A DNA stretch of 64,000 nt. It comes from Methylobacterium durans. GTDB lineage: Bacteria > Pseudomonadota > Alphaproteobacteria > Rhizobiales > Beijerinckiaceae. The notes beneath the pieces were generated by a model that had not been told where the DNA came from, searched no databases, and worked only from the letters and a program-made list of their open reading frames with translations. The stretch lies in assembly GCF_003173715.1 (NCBI RefSeq), contig NZ_CP029550.1, forward strand, positions 6,402,001-6,466,000. Direction: 5' to 3'. The position numbers and the translations under genes were made by a program. Shown here one piece after another: positions 9,582 to 18,529 of this stretch (position 1 is its first letter; each line of letters opens with the position of its first letter).

Positions 9582-11200
9582 ATGCCGAACGCATCGCCGA
9601 ACGCGACTTCCGATCCAACCCTGTCGGCCTACAACGCGAAGCGCGACTTCTCCCGCACCGCGGAGCCGCGGGGCCGGCTCGGGCGGCGCGAGGGCCACCG
9701 CTTCCTCGTGCAGAAGCACGCGGCCCGCCGCCTCCACTACGATCTCAGGCTGGAGCTCGACGGCGTCCTCTTGAGCTGGGCCGTGACCCGTGGCCCGAGC
9801 CTCGACCCCGCCGATAAGCGCCTCGCCGTGCGCACCGAGGACCACCCCGTCTCCTACGCGGATTTCGAGGGTACGATTCCCGCCGGCCAGTACGGGGCCG
9901 GCACCGTGATGCTGTGGGACCGGGGCCGCTGGTTGCCGGAGGAGGATCCCCGGCGGGCCTGCTGGCGGGACGCCTGCGCTTCCGGCTCGACGGCGAGCGC
10001 ATGCGCGGGGATTGGATGCTGATCCGGATGCGGGGCAAGGCGGGGGACGCCCGCGAGAATTGGCTCCTGCGCAAGCTCGAGGACGCGGAGGCCCGCACGG
10101 ATGTCGACCTGACTGAGGCGCACGGCGCGAGCGTCGCGAGCGGCCGCACGATGGAGGAGATCGCCGGCACGGCGAAGCCCGTCGAGCCGGCCGCGCCGCG
10201 GGCGGGGGCCGCCCGCACGAAGCCCGCCGCGTCCGAATCTCCAGGAGCCCGGCCGGCAGGAAGCGGGGCATCCGGGACCTCGCTCCTGCGCCACGGCGTG
10301 CGCATCACCAGCCCCGACCGCGAGCCCTACCCGGAGGCCCACGTCTCGAAGCGCGACCTCGTCGCCTATTACGAGCGGGTCGCGGAACGGATGCTGCCGG
10401 GGATTCGGGGGCGGCCCCTCACCCTGATCCGCTGCCCCCGCGGCGTCGGCGAGCGCTGCTTCGTGCAGCAGCACGCCGGGGCCGGTCTGCCCGACAGGGT
10501 GCGGCGGGTCCGGCTGCGGGAGGCAGCGGGCTCGGTACAGGAGCACGTGGCCGTGGACGACCTGCCCGGCCTCCTCGGCCTCGTCCAGATGGGCGTCCTG
10601 GAGTTCCACGGCTGGGGGTCGCGGGCGGGATCGATCGCTTCGCCCGACCGGCTCGTCCTCGACCTCGATCCGGACCCGACGCTGCCCTTCTCGGCTGTGG
10701 TCGAGGCTGCGCGGACGATCCGCGAGCGCCTCGCCGCCGACGATCTCGCCGCTTGGCCGATGCTGTCCGGAGGCAAGGGCATCCACGTCGTCGTGCCCCT
10801 CCTGCCTCCCGTGCGCTCGGGCTGGCCCCGCGTCGGCACCTATGCCGAGGCGGTGGCGCAGGCGCTGGCGCGCGAGCAGCCGGGACGTTTCACGGCGAGC
10901 GCGGCAAAGTCGCAGCGGGATGGCCGGATCTACATCGACCACCTGCGCAACGCGCGCGGCGCCACGGCGGTGATGCCATTCTCCACCCGCGCCAAGCCCT
11001 CGGCGAGCCTCGCGATGCCGCTGTCCTGGGACGCGCTCGCCGAGGTCGACGCGCCGCAGGCCTTCACCGTGCGTCGCGTTCTCGATGCGGGCCTGCCGGA
11101 CCTCGCGGGTTGGGCGGACACGCTGCAGGCGCTGCCGGGCCCCTCGGCCCGGGCGAAGGCGAGGTCGGTATCGGGCTCGGGAACACTCGCGGGATCCTGA
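9582..11200 (+). pseudogene. LigD-like 3'-phosphoesterase + primase-polymerase, no ligase domain, frameshifted
   Basis: End-joining protein of the LigD family. Residues about 25-185 are the 3'-phosphoesterase domain ([52 protein letters not shown]). After a Pro/Ala linker comes the primase-polymerase domain with LVLDLDPD, SGGKGIHVVVPL and RIYIDHLRNARG, which hold the catalytic aspartates. The ATP-dependent ligase domain of full LigD is absent, with no adenylation KxDGxR motif. The frame breaks near 9948-9953 (CCCCGG run): one added base turns the reading into [13 protein letters not shown], joining both halves. Probably sequencing error. Without a ligase domain it would need a separate LigD or other ligase, together with Ku. 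Confidence 0.85.
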
Positions 11201-11274
11201 GGTTTCCCGAAGGCTGGGTGGCATTGGCGTTGCCGCCCGGCGGGCCCTCTACGGGCGTTTCCTCCCTCGACTCG

Positions 11275-11299
11275 GGCCGCTCCTCGGAGCGGCCTTTTT
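11275..11299 (+). terminator. rho-independent terminator of the ligD-like gene
   Basis: GGCCGCTC, loop CTCG, GAGCGGCC, followed directly by TTTTT, 75 bp past the ligD-like stop. Confidence 0.85.
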
Positions 11300-11342
11300 C
11301 TTGGTCCGGCCGGCGCGGCGCCGGGCGTCGTGCCGGCCGGGT

Positions 11343-11804
11343 TCAGGCGGGATAGTGCGGCATGCCCCCCGCGCGCCGGGCGGCGTCCCGCGCCTTGGCG
11401 TCGGCGCGCTGCTCGGCCGCCTCGGCTGCGTCGATCGTCTCGCAGGGTTCGGCGGTCGCCCGCGAGGCGCAGCGGCGGCGCAACTCGTCGAGTTCCTCCT
11501 CGGTCAGGCTCTCGATGCCGATGTAGCGGTTCTGGGCGGCACTCACCCGGATCAACTCGTCGAGCTTGGCCTGAATCGCGGCGCCGTCACGGTTCTGGGT
11601 GTTCTGGATCAGGAACACCATCAGGAAGGTCACGATCGTCGTGCCCGTGTTGATGGTGAGCTGCCACGTATCCGAGTAGTGGAAGAGGGGCCCCGTGACG
11701 GCCCAGATCAGGATCACGCCGATGCTGAGCGCGAAGGTGACCGGCTTTCCTGCGCCGCGCGCGACGTTCGACGCGAATTCCGTGAATTGCTTACCGGGAG
11801 ACAT
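11343..11804 (-). CDS. low-affinity iron permease family protein
   Basis: A 153-residue membrane protein of the Fet4-like family (Pfam PF04120). It has two hydrophobic helices, about residues 22-40 (FALSIGVILIWAVTGPLF) and 48-66 (TINTGTTIVTFLMVFLIQNTQNRD). The sequence TGTTIVTFLMVFLIQNTQNRD is the family hallmark. The C-terminal third is charged and probably cytoplasmic (LDELIRVSAAQNRYIGIESLTEEELDELR). Whether bacterial members transport iron is not well established. It is monocistronic and convergent with the ligD-like gene. Confidence 0.85.
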   Translation of the reverse strand: MSPGKQFTEFASNVARGAGKPVTFALSIGVILIWAVTGPLFHYSDTWQLTINTGTTIVTFLMVFLIQNTQNRDGAAIQAKLDELIRVSAAQNRYIGIESLTEEELDELRRRCASRATAEPCETIDAAEAAEQRADAKARDAARRAGGMPHYPA

Positions 11805-11942
11805 GAGACGGCCTCGGAACGCGCACCGGGCGCTGCTGCCGTCCTAACGGCAAGCGGCTCCAGACGGTTCACGCGGAGGCCGCCATGCCCGGCGCGGCGG
11901 GCCGCAGCGCATTGCGTCGCCCGCCGTCAATGGGTGCGGGCG

Positions 11943-12107
11943 TCAGGATGCCCGCAACACGGATCGGTCGCGCGGCGCCTTCAGCTCGAAGATCTGATCC
12001 CAGCGCATGCGAAACAGGATTTCGCGAAGACGTTGCACATCGTTTCGACTCGGATGCGAGGCCTTGGTCTTGATTTCGGACAGAAATGCGCGGTCTTTAT
12101 CTGTCAT
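11943..12107 (-). CDS. small hypothetical protein (54 aa)
   Basis: Reads MTDKDRAFLSEIKTKASH to RSVLRAS. Base use is less GC-rich than neighbours. GAGAAG lies at a workable distance upstream of the ATG. Composition is that of a small soluble helical protein. No family recognised. Confidence 0.4.
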   Translation of the reverse strand: MTDKDRAFLSEIKTKASHPSRNDVQRLREILFRMRWDQIFELKAPRDRSVLRAS

Positions 12108-12344
12108 CACGCTTCTCGAATACGCGAGGGAGCGTCAGGGTATAGCCATCAGCGCTGCTGGCAAGCCCGCGATCCCTGACAGCAGAGCGGGGCTGTAAGC
12201 GGCGTCATCCAAGCCTTTGTGCGATCTCGCACTCCGTTCGTCGCCGAGCCGGCTCACTATCCGGGCTTCGGCGAGCGCACCCGGTCCCCGCGGCCGCGGC
12301 GCGCAGCCCCCTCGCCACGCGGGAGCGTCTTGAGTTTGACACGG

Positions 12345-12704
12345 ATGTCCGCGGTCGCGCGCGCCCTGAGCTGGCTGATGCTCGCCGCCCTGGTGGTCGT
12401 CACCGTGGCGCCGATCGGCTACCGGCCGGTCTCGACGGCGCCCATCTCCGTCGAGCGCTGCGGGGCCTTCGCCCTGTTGGGGTTCCTGTTCGCGTTCGGC
12501 TACCCGCGCTGGCGCTGGCAGGTCTTCGTCCTGACGCTCGCCGCGGCCGGCCTGCTCGAGATCCTGCAGATGCTGCAGCCGACGCGCCACGGCCGCGTGG
12601 CGGATTTCGCCGTGAAGGCGGCCGGCTGCGGCCTCGGCGGCCTGGCGGCCCTGGCGCTGGCCTACTGGCCCGGCGCCTCGGCGCCGCCCGACGGGCGCGG
12701 GTGA
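12345..12704 (+). CDS. VanZ-like membrane protein
   Basis: A 119-residue protein with about four hydrophobic helices (ALSWLMLAALVVVTVAPIG; CGAFALLGFLFAFGY; QVFVLTLAAAGLLEILQML; GLGGLAALALAYW). The sequence LLEILQMLQPTRHGRVADFAVKAAG is typical of the VanZ-like family (PF04892), found in many bacteria and named after a teicoplanin-resistance gene. General function unknown, so resistance should not be assumed. ATG at 12345 chosen because the helix begins just after it. Confidence 0.75.
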   Translation: MSAVARALSWLMLAALVVVTVAPIGYRPVSTAPISVERCGAFALLGFLFAFGYPRWRWQVFVLTLAAAGLLEILQMLQPTRHGRVADFAVKAAGCGLGGLAALALAYWPGASAPPDGRG

Positions 12705-12711
12705 CGCGGCG

Positions 12712-12921
12712 TCAGGAGCCGGCCTGAACCATGTGCCGGGGCGCCGGCATCACGGGTTCGGCCAGCATCGTCCGGCTGCTGCCGCAGCGCGGGCAATGCT
12801 CGAAGCGCGAGGATGTCTGCGTGCTCCAGCCCCGCGACCTGAGACGTTCCACGAGCTCCGGCGGCCATTCGGCGGGTTGCCACGCGTGGATACCGAACCA
12901 GCAGCGAGGATCATGCGTCAT
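12712..12921 (-). CDS. small hypothetical protein with CPRCG motif
   Basis: 69 residues, MTHDPRCWFGIHAWQPAEWPPE to MVQAGS. CPRCG with an upstream HC pair suggests a single metal site or a zinc-ribbon fragment. It is convergent with the VanZ-like gene and only 7 bp away. Function unknown. Confidence 0.55.
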   Translation of the reverse strand: MTHDPRCWFGIHAWQPAEWPPELVERLRSRGWSTQTSSRFEHCPRCGSSRTMLAEPVMPAPRHMVQAGS

Positions 12922-13297
12922 GACTGCCTCCCGATCAGGCTCAGAGTCTAGTACTTCGTCCGCATAGTAAATTCGCTTTCGCTAATTTCCACGTCGATCG
13001 TCTGCGGACGCGGGTCATAGAACCCCGACGATATTCCGGATCGCCGTGACGGCGAGCGCCTCCGATCTCGACGGCTGCACCGATTCTCTTCCAGGGGGCC
13101 GTTTGCGGCTAATCTTCCTCTTGGCGCCGCCGATGCCGCCTTGCGAGGGGTCGCCCGCAATGCGGCGGATGTGTCAGTGCGTTCGTGTGCGCCACGTCAC
13201 TACGAAACAATCGTGGCCGTGGCACGAAACACCCGCGCAATCGCAGGCCGCTACGAGATGCGCCGCCGGCTGAAGGACAGCCGCAGGAGAGGCAGCG
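12922..13297. other. intergenic region
   Basis: 376 bp. The left part (about 12,950-13,000) is locally AT-richer and could promote the minus-strand small gene. No gene, RNA or strong hairpin recognised. Confidence 0.4.
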
Positions 13298-13390
13298 ATG
13301 GTCACCGATCTCCAGTTCCGCCGCATGTGCATCGTCGTCTTCGCGATGGGCCTCGTCACGGCGCCGCTCCTCAACGCCCTCCTGCCCTGA
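13298..13390 (+). CDS. 30-residue single-helix membrane microprotein
   Basis: MVTDLQFRRMCIVVFAMGLVTAPLLNALLP spans one hydrophobic helix with a short polar N-terminus. A strong ribosome-binding site (AGGAGAGG) lies 6 nt before the ATG. A similarly built 29-residue protein occurs at 39065, which supports both being real. Confidence 0.55.
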   Translation: MVTDLQFRRMCIVVFAMGLVTAPLLNALLP

Positions 13391-13470
13391 CAGCGTGGCC
13401 GTTTCCCCCGCCCGCCTTAGGTAATCCGGACAGCCGATCTGACCGGGAGCGGCGGGGGCCGGGGGAACGC

Positions 13471-14700
13471 ATGTCGAAGGACCAGAACCGCTACGCGCCG
13501 CGTCCTCCGGAGCTTCTGTCGCCCTGGCGAACGGAAGCGCGGGTGCGCCTGCAGGCGGAGGCCCGCACCTTCGCCCGCGACGTGGTGCTGCCGCTGGCCG
13601 ACGAGCTCGACCGGCGCAAGGCCGAGATGCCGCGTTCGCTCATCGACGCGATGGCCGAGAAGGGCTGGTTCGGCATCACGATCCCGTCCGAGCATGGGGG
13701 CCTCGGCCTCGGCGTCTTCGAGTATTGCCTCGTCTCGGAGGAACTCGCCCGGTCCTGGCTCTCGGTCGGCAGCATCCTCGCCCGCGGCCAGGGCCTCGGC
13801 ACCCAGACGCTCGCCGATTCGCGCCGCCTCGACCTGCTGCGGAAATCCGCCCGCGGGCGCTGGATCGGCAGCATCTCCCTCTCCGAGCCGACCGCCGGCT
13901 CCGATCTCGCCGGGGTGCAGACCCGCGCCGTGCGGGACGGCGACGAATGGGTTCTCACCGGCACCAAGCGCTGGGCGGGCTTCGCCCAGGCCGCGGATTT
14001 CATCGAGGTTCTGGCTCGGACTCGCGACCCGGAGCCCGGCGAGCCGCGCTCGGCCGGGCTCGAACCCTTCCTCGTGGTCAAGGAGCCCGGCACCTTCCCG
14101 GAGGGCATGACGGGCCGGGTCATCGACAAGATCGGCTATCACGGCTTCCTGACCTTCGAGCTCGACCTCGACGGGGTGCGCGTGCCCGAGAGCGACCGCC
14201 TGACCGGGCTCTACGGCGACGAGGGGGCCGACGCCGATTCGGGCGGCTTCGCGGCTGTGCAGCGGGGCCTCAACATCGCCCGGGTCCACACGGCGGCCCG
14301 GGCAGTCGGGGTCGCCCGCGCGGCGGTCGAGGACACGCAGGCCTACCTGCAGGAGCGCGAGCAGTTCGGCCACCCGATCGGCGACTTCCAGGCGCTGCGC
14401 TTCGCCCTCGCCGACATGGCCGCCGAGGTGGCGCAGGCCCGCGCCTTCTGGTGCCAGGTCGCCCATCTCCTCGACCAGGGCGAGGCCGCCGAGAGCGAGT
14501 CGGCGATGGTGAAGCTCCTCGCCACCGAGATGGCGGTGCGGGTGACCAATCAGGCGATGCAGCTCCACGGCGGCAACGGCTACACCACCGAGCGCCGGGT
14601 CGAGCGCTACTGGCGCGACGCGCGCCTCACGACGATCTTCGAGGGGACGAGCGAGATCCAGCGCCGCATCGTCAGCGACCGGATGCTGCCGCGACCCTGA
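13471..14700 (+). CDS. acyl-CoA dehydrogenase family protein
   Basis: A 409-residue FAD enzyme that oxidises acyl-CoA to the trans-2-enoyl form. N-terminal helical domain at about 20-130 (FGITIPSEHGGLGLG), beta domain with ISLSEPTAGSDLAGVQTRA, C-terminal helical domain with REQFGHPIGDFQALRFALADMA, MQLHGGNGYTTERRVERYWRDARLTTIFEGTSEIQRRIV. The family signatures are intact, and the Glu in TIFEGTSEIQ is in the position of the catalytic base of short/medium-chain enzymes. ATG at 13471 lies 8 nt after GGGGG. Substrate chain cannot be told. No electron-transfer flavoprotein or other beta-oxidation gene is adjacent. Confidence 0.9.
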   Translation: MSKDQNRYAPRPPELLSPWRTEARVRLQAEARTFARDVVLPLADELDRRKAEMPRSLIDAMAEKGWFGITIPSEHGGLGLGVFEYCLVSEELARSWLSVGSILARGQGLGTQTLADSRRLDLLRKSARGRWIGSISLSEPTAGSDLAGVQTRAVRDGDEWVLTGTKRWAGFAQAADFIEVLARTRDPEPGEPRSAGLEPFLVVKEPGTFPEGMTGRVIDKIGYHGFLTFELDLDGVRVPESDRLTGLYGDEGADADSGGFAAVQRGLNIARVHTAARAVGVARAAVEDTQAYLQEREQFGHPIGDFQALRFALADMAAEVAQARAFWCQVAHLLDQGEAAESESAMVKLLATEMAVRVTNQAMQLHGGNGYTTERRVERYWRDARLTTIFEGTSEIQRRIVSDRMLPRP

Positions 14701-14760
14701 CGCGACCTCCCGCCGGGCGCCCGGCCTTCCCAGATGGCACGGCCCATCGCGAGGAAATCC

Positions 14761-15024
14761 ATGCACGACAACTCGGAGCGCAGCCGGTTCGAGCTCGACA
14801 TCGAGGGCCATACCGTCTTCGTCGATTATCAGCGCCGGGAGGGGCTCCTCGTCATCCGCCACGTCTACGCGCCGCCGCCCCTGCGCGGCACCGGCGCGGC
14901 GGACCGGTTGATGCACGCGGTCGCGGCCTCGGCCCGCGCGGAGGGGCGGCGGATCACGGCGCTCTGCGGCTACGCCGGGGCCTGGCTGCGCGCCCATCCC
15001 GAGCACCGCGACCTGCTCGTCTGA
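14761..15024 (+). CDS. NATD1/YjdJ-type GNAT N-acetyltransferase
   Basis: 87 residues of the minimal GNAT domain NATD1. FVDYQRREGLLVIRHVYAPPPLRGTGAADRLMHAVAASARAEGRRITALCGYAGAWLRAHPEH contains the acetyl-CoA loop (PPLRGTGAADRL) and the typical C-terminal motif (I/V..LC.YA..W...HPEH). The start at 14761 is favoured over 14734 because GAGGAAA lies just upstream. Substrate unknown. It is 60 bp behind the acyl-CoA dehydrogenase and may be cotranscribed. Confidence 0.85.
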   Translation: MHDNSERSRFELDIEGHTVFVDYQRREGLLVIRHVYAPPPLRGTGAADRLMHAVAASARAEGRRITALCGYAGAWLRAHPEHRDLLV

Positions 15025-15071
15025 ATCGGCACCCGGCGCGGCGGCGCCCGGGCAGGGCGTGCGGGCGGTCG

Positions 15072-16724
15072 CTACTGCACGAGCACCGCCCGATCGCATC
15101 GGACGCCGTCGACGCTCAGATCCGCCCTGCCCACCCGGATGCCGAAGGTCCGGAGCACGTTGTCCAGTACCTGATCGAGGATCGGAGCCGCATCCGTCAG
15201 CGCCGCCCGGATGCCGCGCTGGAGATCCGGCGTCGAGACTCCGAGACCCAGCGCCCTGACGTCCAGGTCCAAGCTCGCCAGGAGGCTGCCCACGGCCGAG
15301 TGCACCATCTGCTGCGAGGAGACCGTGCGGATCACGCGGTTGGCGATGTCCGCGTCGCTGAACGTGACGGCCTGTGCGAAGGGCGTACCGACCGTCGCCC
15401 GGGCCCGGCCCTTCACCGTCGCGAGGGTGAGGGCCGACAGGATCGTCGCGGGGGCGGTCAGGTCCGGCGCGGCGGTCCTCGGGTCGAGCGCGCTCTTCGC
15501 GACCTCCGCGATGGCGAGGTCCAGCACGCCCGGCCTCGCATCGAGGTCGACCCGTCGCTGACCCGCGTCGGTCCACGGACAGACGACCGATCGGAGGGAC
15601 GCCGTGGCCTGGGCGGCCTCGGCATAGAGCGGGATGGTCAGTTCCGCGAGGCCCCGCGGCGCAGTCAGGCTCGCCTCGATCAGGAGCCGGATCTGCGCGG
15701 TGCGGACCGTGGCGTTGGCGCTTCCGGGCTCGACCCAGCCCGAACTCTGGCGCGGCTCGCCGAGAGCGAGCGTGACCCGCGTGCGCAGCAGGCCCGGCAC
15801 GCCGGCGCCGAGGTCGACGGAGACCTGCTGCGCGTTGTTCGCGATCGACGCGGCCGCCGACAGGACCGGCATGAGGCGGAGGTCGGGGCCGCGGCTGCCG
15901 CGGCCCGGCGACAGGGCCGCCGCGTCGCCCAGGTCGACGACCCGACCGACCGCGAACGCGTTGCCGCCCGCGCGCACGCTCCGCGACACTTTGGCGAGGG
16001 CGGATGCGGCCGCGCCGCCCTCGATGCCGCCCACAACGACGCGCAATCCGGAGAGGATCTGGCCGAGCGTGGCCTGGGCTCGCACCACGTCGGCGTAGGT
16101 TGCCGCCTCGAGGTTCAACTCCGCCGCCAGCGCGTCCAAGAAGCGGAAGGCGTCGATGCGCGCTGGCGCGAGGGCGTTGTAGTCGGCCACGCTCAGGCTG
16201 AGCGTCGTGCCGAGCATGGCACCGAGCACGGCGTTGACGATGCCCGCGTCGAGCGCAGCCAAGCCCGATCCGACGCTGAACGAGGCGAATTGCGCGGAGG
16301 CGGCCGTGCCGGACGTGCGGATCGCGAAGGCGGCCGGCAGCCCGAGGGCGCGCGAGAAGGTGGTGCGGGCGCTCGTCCGGAGCTCGACGCGCACCGCGTT
16401 GGCCTGAGCGGTCGCGGCGGTGAACCGGCGCGACACGGCGGCCGATCGATCGCCGACGTAGCGGCCGCTCTGCACCGTGATGTCCGTGGCCGCTCGGTAG
16501 CCGTTCGCCGCGAGGGACTGGCGGGCCACGGTCTCGGCATCCGCGGGTTTGGCTGCAGCCAGGATGGCCGCCAGATCGACCGCGCCCTGGGCCCGCCGCT
16601 GCGCCTGGAAGAGCGCCGCGGCATCGATGCCGAGGGCGCCGGCGGCAAGCAGGCCCGCGAAGCCGAAGGCCGTCACGAGGGCGACGGATCCGCGGCAGTC
16701 GCGGATGGCGGGCAGGCGCGTCAT
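15072..16724 (-). CDS. TadG-like protein (TadG N-terminal segment)
   Basis: A 550-residue envelope protein. The N-terminus has the charged/hydrophobic arrangement of TadG proteins: MTRLPAIRDCRGSVALVTAFGFAGLLAAGALGIDAAALFQAQRRAQGAVDLAAILAA. This is one membrane anchor followed by the conserved 'LD.A..F.....Q.A.D.AALA' region. The long remainder is extracytoplasmic, Ala/Val-rich, with cysteines only near the C-terminus (VVCPW, RCDRAV). TadG-family proteins help assemble Flp-type pili, but no other tad genes except the TadE-like neighbour are in this window. The start overlaps the TadE stop (TGATG). Confidence 0.75.
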   Translation of the reverse strand: MTRLPAIRDCRGSVALVTAFGFAGLLAAGALGIDAAALFQAQRRAQGAVDLAAILAAAKPADAETVARQSLAANGYRAATDITVQSGRYVGDRSAAVSRRFTAATAQANAVRVELRTSARTTFSRALGLPAAFAIRTSGTAASAQFASFSVGSGLAALDAGIVNAVLGAMLGTTLSLSVADYNALAPARIDAFRFLDALAAELNLEAATYADVVRAQATLGQILSGLRVVVGGIEGGAAASALAKVSRSVRAGGNAFAVGRVVDLGDAAALSPGRGSRGPDLRLMPVLSAAASIANNAQQVSVDLGAGVPGLLRTRVTLALGEPRQSSGWVEPGSANATVRTAQIRLLIEASLTAPRGLAELTIPLYAEAAQATASLRSVVCPWTDAGQRRVDLDARPGVLDLAIAEVAKSALDPRTAAPDLTAPATILSALTLATVKGRARATVGTPFAQAVTFSDADIANRVIRTVSSQQMVHSAVGSLLASLDLDVRALGLGVSTPDLQRGIRAALTDAAPILDQVLDNVLRTFGIRVGRADLSVDGVRCDRAVLVQ

Positions 16725-17170
16725 CAGAGGCCCCCGCGCCGGACCGTGACCGTGCTGCTGACGAGATTCTGCGGGATGGACACGATCCGGGCGAGACCAG
16801 TCAGGCCGAGTCGTCGCGTGTCGAAGCGCAGGGTCACCGCGTAGAGGCTCGGATCCGCCGTATCGAACCCGACCGTCACGTCGACGCTTCCGGGCGCGAA
16901 GATCGCGCCGTGGGCGAGCGCGGTGTTGACCCGTTCCCGGGCGAGGTCGCGCCGCTCCTGGTCCGTGATGCCGGCAATGCTCGCGCGCGCGGCCTCGCCC
17001 GCGATCTGACGCAGGGTATGCAGCGCGCCGAGATAGAGACCGAACGTGAGGATGGCCGCGATCAGTGCAACCAATACTGGCATGATGAGCGCGAATTCCA
17101 CGGCAGCCGTACCGCGGCAGCAATGGGCGCGCACAATCTGTCGAGACAAGCGTCTGTCGGCGCGAAGCAT
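16724..17170 (-). CDS. TadE-like pilus-assembly protein
   Basis: A 148-residue pseudopilin-like protein. CRGTAAVEFALIMPVLVALIAAILTFGLYLGALHTLRQIAGEAARASIAG carries the TadE hallmark (G..AVEFAL..P....L), with Glu after the cleavage-like site and one membrane helix. The C-terminal part is beta-rich (GSVDVTVGFDTADPSLYAVTLRF). It is coupled to the downstream TadG-like gene. Transcription probably starts in the AT-rich gap upstream. Confidence 0.85.
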   Translation of the reverse strand: MLRADRRLSRQIVRAHCCRGTAAVEFALIMPVLVALIAAILTFGLYLGALHTLRQIAGEAARASIAGITDQERRDLARERVNTALAHGAIFAPGSVDVTVGFDTADPSLYAVTLRFDTRRLGLTGLARIVSIPQNLVSSTVTVRRGGL

Positions 17171-17481
17171 AGGATGCCCCGTAGCGGTTGCATGTGAAAC
17201 CTAGAGTTTCAAATGAAGCGTACGGAACTTAATGAGGTCTTAAAATTCTGATTTTCTCTCTCGGAGTCGACGGCGAAAATTTCTCGTCATCTAGGAATTT
17301 TGTATTCACTAATTGCGTGCTTAGATACAGTTGAACGTATCATCTCTGGCTCATCGTGACGGCGCGGCTTTGATCGTGAGGCGGCAGCGATCTCGGTGGC
17401 GCGCTCGGCCCGCTCGGCGATACAACCAAACGCTGCGTTCGCTCCGGCGCTCAGGACGGTCCGTCGATCGCGCCTTGCTGC
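17171..17481. promoter_or_regulatory. AT-rich intergenic region upstream of tadE-like gene
   Basis: About 17,195-17,345 is markedly AT-rich for this genome (TTAAAATTCTGATTTTC, GGAATTTTGTATTCACTAATT). It precedes the minus-strand tadE/tadG pair, so a promoter or a nucleoid-protein/MucR binding region is likely. No gene seen. Confidence 0.45.
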
Positions 17482-18381
17482 TCAGAAGCTGTAGCCGACC
17501 CTGAGCCGCATCTGGTGCCGGTCGAAGTTCGCGAGGTCGAGGCCCTCGGGGCCGCCGCGCTCGCGACCGGCGACCTGGAAACTCCAGGCGAGGGAGATCC
17601 AGGCATGGGACGACAGGCTGGCGTAGAGGGTCGGCCCGAGATAGGCCGCCTGGCCGCCGAGCCGACCGAGGGCCAATCCCCCGTAGGCCCGGGCGTAGCG
17701 CGCCTCGCCGCCGAGGAAGAATCCGGGCCGGACCTGATAGGCCAGCGCCCCCGCGACCTCCAGGCCCGAGCCGTGGACGGCCGGCCCGACCTCCGTTCGT
17801 GTCGAGGCGAAGCCGAAGCCGGCATTGAGCGCGGCCACCAGCCGGCCCGGCACGAGTTCCCGGTCGGCGAGGAGGGCGACGTCGGTGCCGTAGCTGCGGG
17901 CCGGTCCGCCGGTGCCGGAATCGACCCCGCCGTATCCGGGCACGACGCTCAGCGTCAGGCCGAAGGGCGCCGTGCGGCGGTCGAGTAGGCGCAGGCGGGT
18001 CTCTAGGAATCCACCGTTGAAGCCGCCGCTGGTCCGGGCCGGCACGCCCATGTCGTAGGCGTTGAAGGTGAGGCCCGGCGCGAGCCGGAAATCGGCCGTG
18101 AGCGGCATCTTGAGCGCGAGGCTCGAATCGATCGCGAGAAAGCGGCCGAGCCGGCGGCCGAGGCGCCCCGTCGTTTCCCATTCGAGTTCCACCTCGCCCG
18201 GCACGCCGAGATCGCTGCCCTCCGCGAAGCCGAACAGGTGCTCGCTGTCGATGCCGCCGGGCGTCAGGTTCTCGATGGCGGTCGGTGCGGTCTGCGCGAT
18301 GGCGGCCGCGCTCACGAGCCCGAAGGCCGAGCCCGCGACGCGTGCGGCGTCCCGGAGACGTCGGAACAGCACAGCAGACAT
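17482..18381 (-). CDS. outer-membrane beta-barrel-like protein
   Basis: A 299-residue secreted protein. The signal peptide ends near SAAAIAQTAPTA (residues about 15-32). The mature part has alternating strands (VELEWETTGRL, LALKMPLTADFRL, LVAALNAGFGFAST, FFLGGEARYARAYGG, AWISLAWSFQVAG) and ends HQMRLRVGYSF, a C-terminal aromatic beta signal typical of barrel proteins. Function unknown. Monocistronic, with a perfect small palindrome just upstream of its start. Confidence 0.7.
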   Translation of the reverse strand: MSAVLFRRLRDAARVAGSAFGLVSAAAIAQTAPTAIENLTPGGIDSEHLFGFAEGSDLGVPGEVELEWETTGRLGRRLGRFLAIDSSLALKMPLTADFRLAPGLTFNAYDMGVPARTSGGFNGGFLETRLRLLDRRTAPFGLTLSVVPGYGGVDSGTGGPARSYGTDVALLADRELVPGRLVAALNAGFGFASTRTEVGPAVHGSGLEVAGALAYQVRPGFFLGGEARYARAYGGLALGRLGGQAAYLGPTLYASLSSHAWISLAWSFQVAGRERGGPEGLDLANFDRHQMRLRVGYSF

Positions 18382-18397
18382 GGTAACCCCTTATCTT

Positions 18398-18413
18398 TAT
18401 AGCTTATGCTATA
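18398..18413 (-). promoter_or_regulatory. palindrome TATAGC-TTAT-GCTATA before the OMP gene
   Basis: A perfect 6-bp inverted repeat in an AT-rich patch centred about 25 bp before the ATG at 18381. It could be an operator or overlap a -10 element. Nothing shows which. Confidence 0.4.
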
Positions 18414-18529
18414 TCTGATAGGCGGGGCTGTTGCGTCAGGTCAAGCGGAGCTTGCGTCCGGCGGACCTGGGCCAGGGGGATATCTGCCAAGCGGGTCTGC
18501 GGTCCCGGATCGTCGGCTGGAGGCTTGCT

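Noticed and set aside
7550..10000. Programmed frameshifting as the explanation for the DUF2126 and LigD-like breaks
   Set aside because: No X XXY YYZ heptamer at either site, and family members are normally uninterrupted. Base loss in a G/C run explains both.
11261..11340. Possible small RNA around the hairpin after the LigD-like gene
   Set aside because: A simple terminator explains the hairpin and T-tract.
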